DNA from: Pseudomonadota bacterium
GTDB lineage: Bacteria; Pseudomonadota; Alphaproteobacteria; Rhizobiales; Rhizobiaceae
Length of the DNA stretch: 5,145 bases
Direction: 5' to 3'
Assembly (NCBI GenBank): GCA_023428515.1
Contig: JAEYXI010000384.1
Location: forward strand, 1-5,145
A program made the position numbers and the translations under genes. Each line of letters begins with the position of its first letter. Positions within the stretch are counted from its first letter, which is position 1. The notes under the pieces are model-generated. The model was given only the letters and a program-made list of their open reading frames with translations. It made no database searches and was not told the origin of the DNA. Shown here piece after piece: positions 1-5,145 of this stretch.

Positions 1-76
1 GGCCACAGAGGCCGGCCCGCCGCTGGGCTATTATCCGGGAAGGGGCGCCCGGTTCGGCCGTTCAAAGAACAAGACT

Positions 77-84
77 GGGGTGGG
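77..84 (+). promoter_or_regulatory. Possible weak ribosome binding site for the ABC transporter gene
   Basis: The G-rich stretch GGGGTGGG ends 4 bases before the ATG at 89; its first four G residues lie 8 bases before it. It is only a partial Shine-Dalgarno match. It overlaps the alternative GTG start at 80, which itself has no good site upstream, so it favours the ATG. Confidence 0.35.
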
Positions 85-88
85 TTAC

Positions 89-1864
89 ATGAGTGGTGGC
101 AAAGGTGTTGGCAGGAATGCAGGCTCGCAGCGGCGAACCGCCAAGGATCTGACGCGCGGCTTTCGAAGCATCATCGTGTTCCTGTTCTCGATATCGGGCA
201 TCATAAACGTGCTCGCGCTCACCGGTTCGATCTACATGTTGCAAATCTACGACCGGGCGCTGACGAGCGGCAGCGTGCCGACATTGCTTGCCCTGTCCCT
301 GCTGGCGATCGGGCTTTACCTGTTCCAGGGCGTCTTCGACATCATCCGCTCCCAGGTTCTGGTCAGGGTGGGCGGCCGACTCGATCGCAAGATCGCGCCG
401 ATGGCGCATCAGGTGGCGATCGACATGCCTCGCTTCGGCTTCTCGACGGCGGAGGCTCTGGAGCGGGGCCGCGACGTCGACACGGTGCGTGGCTTCCTCG
501 GCAGCCAGGGACCTGTGGCGCTTTTTGACCTTCCCTGGATGCCTCTCTACGTACTCTTCGTCTACATGCTGCATCCCTATCTCGGCGCGTTGACGCTCGG
601 GGGAGCCCTGGTGCTTGCCCTACTGACCGTAGCCACGGAGCTGATGACGCGAGGTCACGCCGCCGAGACGCACAAGGCGGCGATCCTGCGCAACCAGATC
701 GCCGATTCCAATGCGCGCAACGCCGAGGTGTTGAAGGCGATGGGCTTTGCGGGACGTGCCGTCGAGCGGTTCACCGCGGCCAACGCCGAGCATCTCTCGT
801 TGCAGACCCGCACCAGCGATATCAGCGGCACGTTCGGCGCCATCTCGCGCGTCCTGAGGATGCTGCTCCAGTCCGCCATCCTCGGGCTTGGCGCGTATCT
901 GACAATACAAGGCGATCTGTCCGCCGGCGCCATCATCGCGGCATCGGTCGCATCGACGCGCGCATTGGCTCCGGTGGACCTCGCGATCGGCAACTGGAAG
1001 AACGTCGTCCAGGCACGCAGCGCATGGCGCCGGCTGAAGGAGACTGCTCTCGCGCTCGGCAAAGCACCCCAGCCGATGGAACTGCCCGCGCCGTCGCACA
1101 GCCTCAAGGTAGAGAAGCTGACGGTTGCGGCCCCCGGCTGCGGCCGCGTGCTTCTCACCGATGCCGAGTTCCAGCTCGAACCCGGGCAGGCGCTTGGCGT
1201 CATCGGCCCCTCGGGCGGCGGAAAGACGACGCTTGTCCGGGCTTTGACGGGTATCTGGCCGGCTTTGCGAGGCAGTGTCCGCCTCGACGACGCCGAACTC
1301 ACCCAGTGGCGCGACGACGTGCTTGGCCAACACATCGGCTACCTTCCGCAAGAAGTCGCGCTGCTTGACGGCACGATCGAGGAAAATATCTGCCGCTTCG
1401 ACCCGTCGGCAGACCCGCGCGCTATCGTGGAGGCGGCACGTGCAGCCGGCGTGCACGAGATGATCGTACGCATGCCGGACGGCTATCATACCCAGCTCGG
1501 TGCGCAGGGGACGGCGCTTTCGGCCGGCCAGCGCCAGCGGATCGGACTTGCACGCGCTCTCTACGGCAACCCGTTCCTCGTCGTCATGGACGAGCCAAAC
1601 TCCAACCTGGATGCTGAAGGCGAGGCGGCGCTGACGGAGGCGATCAAGTCGATCCGCGCCCGCGGCGGCGTCGCTGTGGTCGTTGCGCACCGGCCGAGCG
1701 CGCTGGTTGCGATCGACATCATCGCCGTCGTGCAGAATGGCAAGATCAGCGCGGTCGGACCGAAGAACACCATTCTGCAGACGCAGCCGCAAGCAGCTGT
1801 CGCAAACGCCGACGTTGCCGTCGAGAAGGCGCCTCCACGCGTCATGGCGAGGGTTCAAGCATGA
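89..1864 (+). CDS. Type I secretion ABC transporter, fused permease/ATPase (PrtD family)
   Basis: Inner-membrane pump of a type I secretion system, expected to hydrolyse ATP to export the RTX protein encoded next to it. From the ATG at 89 it is 591 residues, normal for PrtD-type exporters. There is no N-terminal C39-like domain as in HlyB. Hydrophobic segments fit six helices, roughly residues 28-48, 64-85, 147-165, 166-186, 253-275 and 279-297. The ATPase domain (about 340-565) has Walker A GPSGGGKT (373-380, Lys379), the Q-loop Gln421 in YLPQE, signature LSAGQ (477-481), Walker B FLVVMDEP with Asp501 and catalytic Glu502, D-loop NSNLD (504-508) and H-loop His534. All catalytic residues are present, so it should be active. 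A tail of about 25 residues rich in Ala and Val follows. Start choice: a GTG at 80 is in frame (594 residues), but the G-rich stretch at 77-84 is better placed for the ATG at 89. The frame has no stop back to base 2, so an earlier start cannot be fully excluded. The stop overlaps the next start by 4 bases, implying translational coupling. Confidence 0.96.
   Translation: MSGGKGVGRNAGSQRRTAKDLTRGFRSIIVFLFSISGIINVLALTGSIYMLQIYDRALTSGSVPTLLALSLLAIGLYLFQGVFDIIRSQVLVRVGGRLDRKIAPMAHQVAIDMPRFGFSTAEALERGRDVDTVRGFLGSQGPVALFDLPWMPLYVLFVYMLHPYLGALTLGGALVLALLTVATELMTRGHAAETHKAAILRNQIADSNARNAEVLKAMGFAGRAVERFTAANAEHLSLQTRTSDISGTFGAISRVLRMLLQSAILGLGAYLTIQGDLSAGAIIAASVASTRALAPVDLAIGNWKNVVQARSAWRRLKETALALGKAPQPMELPAPSHSLKVEKLTVAAPGCGRVLLTDAEFQLEPGQALGVIGPSGGGKTTLVRALTGIWPALRGSVRLDDAELTQWRDDVLGQHIGYLPQEVALLDGTIEENICRFDPSADPRAIVEAARAAGVHEMIVRMPDGYHTQLGAQGTALSAGQRQRIGLARALYGNPFLVVMDEPNSNLDAEGEAALTEAIKSIRARGGVAVVVAHRPSALVAIDIIAVVQNGKISAVGPKNTILQTQPQAAVANADVAVEKAPPRVMARVQA
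1846..1853 (+). promoter_or_regulatory. Ribosome binding site of the RTX gene, inside the ABC transporter gene
   Basis: GGCGAGGG lies 7 bases before the ATG at 1861, within the last codons of the transporter gene. With the ATGA stop/start overlap it supports 1861 as the true start of the RTX protein, and therefore supports the unusual hydrophobic N-terminus being part of the protein. Confidence 0.7.
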
Positions 1865-4173
1865 TCATCACCGCCAAGGCGACACGCCCGGAAGCCGGCG
1901 AACAGGCATCCGCACAGCCCTACCGCTTCAGCGAGGGGCCGAAGAGCTCACGCTGGCCATACGCCTTTGCCGCCGCGCTGATGGGCATCGCGCTCTACAT
2001 CAAGTCGATGTTCCCCGAATGGGGCGCGGCCGAGGCCGAAGCGAGGCCACAGCCGCCGGCCGACGACGCCGGAGGGCCGGGTGCCCCGCACGCGATTCGC
2101 GAGGCGGCCATGCAAGGCGACGGCGCTCCCGACGATGCAGCGGAGCCTGCCGAGGACCCGGTCGGCTCGGGCGGCAGCCTGTTCGATCTCAAGGAACCGG
2201 CATCGTTCGCCGAGATCGCCTCGCGTGAACTCGACCTCATGGACTTTGCTGCCTTCGGCCCGATCTCGACGGGGCCGTTCAATTTTGCCGGCGCCTTGAT
2301 GGCTGCCAACGACAATGCCGGGGCGGGGCCGGCTTCCGGCGGGCCGAGCGTCGGCGGGCCCGGAGCCGGCGGGCCGGGTGACGGACCGGAGCCGCCAGAC
2401 AACAACAACGATCCGGACGACGATGATGATGACGACGAACAGCTCAACCGCGCGCCGCGCGTCAACGGTCCGGTCTATCTGGCAGATGTCGGGGGCTGTT
2501 CGATTGCCCTGATCGGCCTCTCCGACCTGCTTGCCAACGCCGTCGACCCCGATGGCGACGCGCTGTCCGTGACCAGCATCACCGTCTCCTCGGGCACGCT
2601 GACGGCAACGCAGGGCGGCTGGTTCTTCGACGCCGACGGCTACGGCCTGGTCACCATCACCTACCGGATCACCGACGGTGCGCTGTCGGTGGTGCAGACC
2701 GCCTATCTCGAAGTGGTCCGCAACGCTGTCGCCGGCACGTCTGGCGACGACCTCCTGGTCGGCACCCAGTGCGGCGACGACATCGCGGGTGGCGACGGCC
2801 ACGACAACATCGATGCGCGCGGCGGCAACGACCTCGTTCTCGGCGGCGCGGGCAACGATCATATCGTGGCGGGAGCCGGTGACGACATCGTCTATGCAGG
2901 GCTTGGCAACGATATCGTCTTCGGAGGCGACGGCGACGACTGGATTTCAGGCGGCGACGGCAACGATCGCCTGTTCGGAGAAGCAGGCGACGACACGCTC
3001 TTCGGCGATGAAGGGGACGACTACCTCTCCGGCGGTGAAGGCAGGGATTTGCTCCTTGGTGGCAAGGGCAACGATCATCTGTCTAGCGAGGGTGACGATG
3101 ACAGGCTGCTGGGCGGCGAGGGCGACGACAAGCTTTCGGGCGGCGATGGCGACGATGTCGTGATGGGCGAGGCTGGCAGCGATCTGCTCAGAGGCGATGC
3201 CGGCAACGACACGCTGTCAGGCGGCGAAGGCGAGGATGAGGTCCATGCCGGCGCGGGCGACGACATGGTGATAGGCGACCTCGATTTCGCGGCAGACAGC
3301 TACCATGGCGGCGCGGGTATCGACACGTTGAGTTATTTCGCAGCCCGGGAAGCTCTCCAAATCGATCTTGAAGCAGGCAGCGCGGAAGGCGAGGAGATCG
3401 GTAACGACGAGGTTTGTTCTTTCGAGGTGGTGGAGAGCGGCGCCGGAGACGATACGATCGTCGGTAGCGATACCAGCGACAAACTCTCCGGTCACTTGGG
3501 CAACGACAGCATTTCAGGCCAGGGCGGCGAAGACATTCTGGAAGGCGGCGATGGCTGCGACACGCTGTCGGGCGGCGAAGGCAAGGATCAGGTGTATGCC
3601 GGCGCGGGCAACGACACGGTGATCGGCGACATCGACGGTGCGAACGACATTTACGACGGCGGCGTTGGCGCTGACACGATCGATTATTCCGCGGCGACCG
3701 CCAGCATTTCCTTCGATCTGGCAGCCGGCACGGCTACTGGCGTGGAGGTAGGCGAGGACACGATCTCGAACTTCGAGGTCTTCGTCGGCGGCAAGGAGGA
3801 CGATCACTTTAAGGGTAACGGGCATGGCGGCACGTTTCGGGGTGGCGGCGGCGACGATCTGTTTGAATTCGAGGTCCTGTCGGGCGCCGGCCAGCGTGTT
3901 GCCTACGAGATCCTCGATTTCGTGGCGGGGGATCGCATCAAGGTGTCCCGCTACGAGATATTCGAAGAAGTCATGGACAGCCTCGAGGGTCGCTTCGAAG
4001 AGATCTACGGCGACGATGTCGACCAGGACGACCTACCCATCCTGATCAGCCACGAGCACACCGGCAACATGCAACACACGCTGATCGAGGTCGATCTCGA
4101 CAACGACGACTACTACGAACTCGCCATAACCATCACCGGCAACAATCAGATCACGGTGTCGGAAACCGTATAG
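1861..4173 (+). CDS. RTX calcium-binding protein with N-terminal hydrophobic segment and cadherin-like domain; apparent type I secretion substrate
   Basis: A 770-residue, strongly acidic protein and the likely cargo of the exporter whose genes flank it. Order of parts: a basic N-terminus (Lys6, Arg9, Arg22, Lys28, Arg31); a hydrophobic stretch at 33-51, anchor-like; a low-complexity linker (about 56-197) rich in Ala, Gly, Pro and Asp, with seven Asp at 186-192; one cadherin-like/Ig-like beta domain (about 198-287) with the characteristic DPDGD motif (229-233) and ITYRITDG (266-273); 20 uninterrupted RTX nonapeptides (292-471); a beta-roll insert; seven more nonapeptides (526-588); a second copy of the insert; a short GGGGDDLFEF element (661-670); and a non-repetitive C-terminal region (about 671-770) ending ITVSETV, in the position of a type I export signal. 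In RTX families the GGxGxDxUx repeats bind calcium and fold outside the cell. No protease, lipase, lyase or other enzyme motif is visible, so an adhesive or structural role is an inference. Odd points are the hydrophobic N-terminus and four cysteines (213, 304, 519, 566). Confidence 0.94.
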   Translation: MIITAKATRPEAGEQASAQPYRFSEGPKSSRWPYAFAAALMGIALYIKSMFPEWGAAEAEARPQPPADDAGGPGAPHAIREAAMQGDGAPDDAAEPAEDPVGSGGSLFDLKEPASFAEIASRELDLMDFAAFGPISTGPFNFAGALMAANDNAGAGPASGGPSVGGPGAGGPGDGPEPPDNNNDPDDDDDDDEQLNRAPRVNGPVYLADVGGCSIALIGLSDLLANAVDPDGDALSVTSITVSSGTLTATQGGWFFDADGYGLVTITYRITDGALSVVQTAYLEVVRNAVAGTSGDDLLVGTQCGDDIAGGDGHDNIDARGGNDLVLGGAGNDHIVAGAGDDIVYAGLGNDIVFGGDGDDWISGGDGNDRLFGEAGDDTLFGDEGDDYLSGGEGRDLLLGGKGNDHLSSEGDDDRLLGGEGDDKLSGGDGDDVVMGEAGSDLLRGDAGNDTLSGGEGEDEVHAGAGDDMVIGDLDFAADSYHGGAGIDTLSYFAAREALQIDLEAGSAEGEEIGNDEVCSFEVVESGAGDDTIVGSDTSDKLSGHLGNDSISGQGGEDILEGGDGCDTLSGGEGKDQVYAGAGNDTVIGDIDGANDIYDGGVGADTIDYSAATASISFDLAAGTATGVEVGEDTISNFEVFVGGKEDDHFKGNGHGGTFRGGGGDDLFEFEVLSGAGQRVAYEILDFVAGDRIKVSRYEIFEEVMDSLEGRFEEIYGDDVDQDDLPILISHEHTGNMQHTLIEVDLDNDDYYELAITITGNNQITVSETV
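1957..2013 (+). other. Codes for a hydrophobic, membrane-anchor-like segment of the RTX protein
   Basis: Residues 33-51 run from Pro33 to Phe51 with a core of Ala, Leu, Ile, Phe and Tyr and a single Lys48. Five basic residues precede it and acidic sequence follows, the charge pattern of an N-in signal anchor. The core (34-47) is short for a full transmembrane helix, and no lipobox or signal-peptidase I site is obvious. Confidence 0.55.
2452..2721 (+). other. Codes for a cadherin-like/Ig-like beta domain of the RTX protein
   Basis: Residues 198-287 open with an APRVNGP segment and carry DPDGDALSV (229-237), alternating beta-strand-like hydrophobics and ITYRITDG before the closing AYLEVV. This is the pattern of the single cadherin-like domains (tandem-95 or Cadherin_5 type) often found before RTX repeats in large secreted proteins. 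Assignment is by motif only; only one copy is present. Confidence 0.7.
2734..3273 (+). repeat. Twenty tandem 27-bp units encoding RTX nonapeptides
   Basis: Residues 292-471 divide exactly into 20 nine-residue units with no insertion or phase break. The units follow GGxGxDxUx closely, for example GGDGDDWIS (355-363) and GGEGDDKLS (418-426). The least canonical are GTQCGDDIA (301-309), ARGGNDLVL (319-327) and SEGDDDRLL (409-417). By family knowledge, successive turns of such a parallel beta-roll each bind calcium. At DNA level GGCGGCGA-type cores recur at 27-base spacing, but units differ enough not to be a simple satellite. Confidence 0.93.
3208..3822 (+). repeat. Internal duplication with a 351-bp (117-residue) period in the RTX gene
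   Basis: Residues 450-537 align without gaps to residues 567-654, an offset of 117. My hand count is about 47 of 88 residues identical. The first 72 bases of each copy (3208-3279 and 3559-3630) match at 64 positions. Each copy contains two nonapeptides (GGEGxDxVx, AGAGxDxVI) followed by a beta-roll insert of the form GDxD...Y.GG.G.DT..Y.A......DL.AG.A.G...FEV, a known type of spacer between RTX blocks. Confidence 0.82.
3436..3624 (+). repeat. Seven further tandem RTX nonapeptide units
   Basis: Residues 526-588 again divide exactly into seven nonapeptides, from SGAGDDTIV to AGAGNDTVI, after a 54-residue non-nonapeptide insert. GSDTSDKLS (535-543) and GQGGEDILE (553-561) are degenerate. Cys566 sits at position 5 of GGDGCDTLS. 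Confidence 0.88.
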
Positions 4174-4175
4174 GC

Positions 4176-4180
4176 GGAGA
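4176..4180 (+). promoter_or_regulatory. Ribosome binding site of the adaptor gene
   Basis: GGAGA lies 7 bases before the ATG at 4188, in the 14-base gap after the RTX stop codon. It supports this start; there is no room in the gap for a terminator hairpin. Confidence 0.75.
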
Positions 4181-4187
4181 AATCAAC

Positions 4188-5145
4188 ATGGATGCCCATC
4201 GGCTGGATAATCTGAATAACCGTGGCCACGATGATGGTGATGACGAGGGACGATTCCGTATCGGCGGCCGCGTTGCAGCCGGTCTGGCCTTTGGGCTTCT
4301 CCTGCTTGCCGGCGCCGGCGGATGGGCGGCGACCGCGGAACTCACCGGAGCAGTGATCGCGACTGGCGCCGTGAAGGTCGATCGCAACCTCAAGGCCATA
4401 CAGCATCGTGATGGCGGCATCGTCAGCGAGATCGCCGTGCGCGAGGGCGACTTCGTCGAGGCCGGGCAGGTCCTGCTGCGACTCGACGATGTGCAGACAC
4501 GGGCTGAGCTGTCTATTGTTCGGGCGCAACTTGCCGAACTGGCGGTCAAGAAGGCCAGGCTGATGGCCGAGCGTGACGGGCTCGAACGAATGGAACTCCC
4601 CAGGCTCTCCGACGATGCCGGTAAGCATATCGATGACGTCGTGCGCGGCGAAACGCGGCTGCTAGAAGGCAATCTGCGCAACAGGAAGACGCAGACAGAG
4701 CAGCTGACGCTCAGCATAGACCAGCTTGGCGAGGAGATCTCCGGGCTCGAAGCACAACATGCAGCCAAGCTAGAGGAACTCAGCATCGTCGAGCATGAGC
4801 ACAGCAAGATCAAAGGGCTTGCCGACCAGAAGCTGATCGAGGGCTCGCGTGTCTTTACCACGAACCGCGAGCTAGCTCGTCTCAATGGCGAGAAGGCGGA
4901 GATAGAAGCAGGCATTGCAAGGGCCAAGGTTCGGATCAGCGAAGTGAAGCTGCAAATCATCGCCTTGGGCGAAACGGCCCGCACCGAGGCCCAGCGCGAG
5001 CTTTCCGCCGTCGAACCCAAGCTTGCGGAACTCAGGGAAAGAGCAGCCGCAATCGAGGACCGCCTGCATCGGACCGACATCCGCGCGCCGATCGCCGGCA
5101 TTGTCAACGAGCTCACGGTAAACACGCTGGGTGGCGTCATTACAC
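4188..5145 (+). CDS. Type I secretion periplasmic adaptor (HlyD/PrtE family), 3' end cut by window
   Basis: The membrane-fusion subunit that links the ABC pump to an outer-membrane TolC-like channel. The frame is open from the ATG at 4188 to the last base: 319 whole codons of a protein usually about 430-450 residues long, so roughly the last quarter is missing here. Visible parts: a short acidic cytoplasmic tail (HDDGDDEG, 14-21); one transmembrane helix (about 29-48); the first half of the lipoyl/barrel-sandwich region with QHRDGGIVSEIAVREGD (72-88) and GQVLLRLDD (93-101); a long helical hairpin (about 102-292) rich in Glu, Leu, Ala and Arg; and the return strand RTDIRAPIAGIVNEL (295-309), the classic second half of the lipoyl motif. 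The segment around LADQKLIEGSRV (211-222) matches the hairpin-tip region that in this family contacts the outer-membrane channel. It follows the RTX gene by 14 bases and is surely co-transcribed. No frameshift is seen. Confidence 0.95.
   Translation, partial: MDAHRLDNLNNRGHDDGDDEGRFRIGGRVAAGLAFGLLLLAGAGGWAATAELTGAVIATGAVKVDRNLKAIQHRDGGIVSEIAVREGDFVEAGQVLLRLDDVQTRAELSIVRAQLAELAVKKARLMAERDGLERMELPRLSDDAGKHIDDVVRGETRLLEGNLRNRKTQTEQLTLSIDQLGEEISGLEAQHAAKLEELSIVEHEHSKIKGLADQKLIEGSRVFTTNRELARLNGEKAEIEAGIARAKVRISEVKLQIIALGETARTEAQRELSAVEPKLAELRERAAAIEDRLHRTDIRAPIAGIVNELTVNTLGGVIT

Noticed and set aside
1..17. GGCC-based short inverted repeats at the window start
   Set aside because: The arms are only 4 bases, and such GGCC palindromes are expected by chance in DNA this rich in G and C.
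29..34. TATTAT, a possible -10 promoter element upstream of the exporter gene
   Set aside because: No matching -35 element lies 16-18 bases upstream, and too little upstream sequence is visible to judge.
620..1858. Long open frame on the minus strand (412 codons) opposite the ABC transporter gene
   Set aside because: It lies entirely opposite a gene with all ABC motifs, has no recognisable domain, and is the usual antisense shadow of GC-rich coding DNA.
1981..2010. Alternative starts of the RTX gene at internal ATG codons (1981 or 2008)
   Set aside because: Neither has a ribosome binding site, whereas 1861 has one with good spacing and the typical ATGA overlap.
1948..2862. Minus-strand open frame of 304 codons opposite the RTX gene
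   Set aside because: Val/Gly/Arg-rich with no domain; a shadow of repetitive Asp/Gly codons in the RTX gene.
2734..3273. CRISPR-like or satellite array, because of regular 27-base spacing
   Set aside because: The periodicity is fully explained by in-frame RTX nonapeptide codons; there are no unique spacers between identical repeats.
4151..5140. Long Ser/Arg-rich open frame on the minus strand (329 codons) opposite the adaptor gene
   Set aside because: The plus strand encodes a clear HlyD-family protein; the minus frame is low complexity (Ser, Ala, Arg), as expected from the complement of Glu/Ala/Leu coiled-coil codons.

Overview
The window holds one compact, co-directional operon segment (+ strand) encoding a type I (ABC-transporter) secretion system with its apparent cargo. 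The DNA is GC-rich, with strong G/C preference at third codon positions. The two exporter proteins have the style of PrtD/PrtE-type systems common in alphaproteobacteria. A Rhizobiales-type host (Mesorhizobium, Rhizobium or Sinorhizobium-like) is my best guess, from composition and protein style only; no marker gene settles it.

Layout. Positions 1-88 are a short leader with no convincing promoter; the reading frame of the first gene is open through it to the window edge. Positions 89-1864 encode a PrtD-type exporter, with a six-helix membrane domain fused to an ATPase domain in which every catalytic motif is intact. Positions 1861-4173 encode a 770-residue acidic RTX protein that starts inside the stop codon of the exporter gene (ATGA overlap). 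Positions 4188 to the window end encode the HlyD/PrtE-type periplasmic adaptor, cut off by the window edge after 319 codons. Coding density is almost total: the only gap between genes is 14 bases and carries the adaptor's ribosome binding site.

How they work together (inference from the families). The ABC protein would recognise the C-terminal end of the RTX protein and power its export. The adaptor would bridge the inner-membrane pump to an outer-membrane TolC-like channel, whose gene is not in this window. The RTX repeats would bind calcium and fold outside the cell.

The RTX protein is the most interesting part. It has, in order: a basic N-terminus followed by a hydrophobic, anchor-like segment; a long Gly/Pro/Asp-rich linker with seven consecutive Asp; one cadherin-like domain; 20 perfectly phased nonapeptide repeats; a duplicated 117-residue module carrying seven further repeats; and a non-repetitive C-terminal export region. 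It has no recognisable enzyme domain and contains four cysteines. Its role (adhesin, surface protein or matrix protein) cannot be fixed from sequence alone. The exporter and adaptor are ordinary members of known families. I see no RNA gene, mobile element, CRISPR array or origin.
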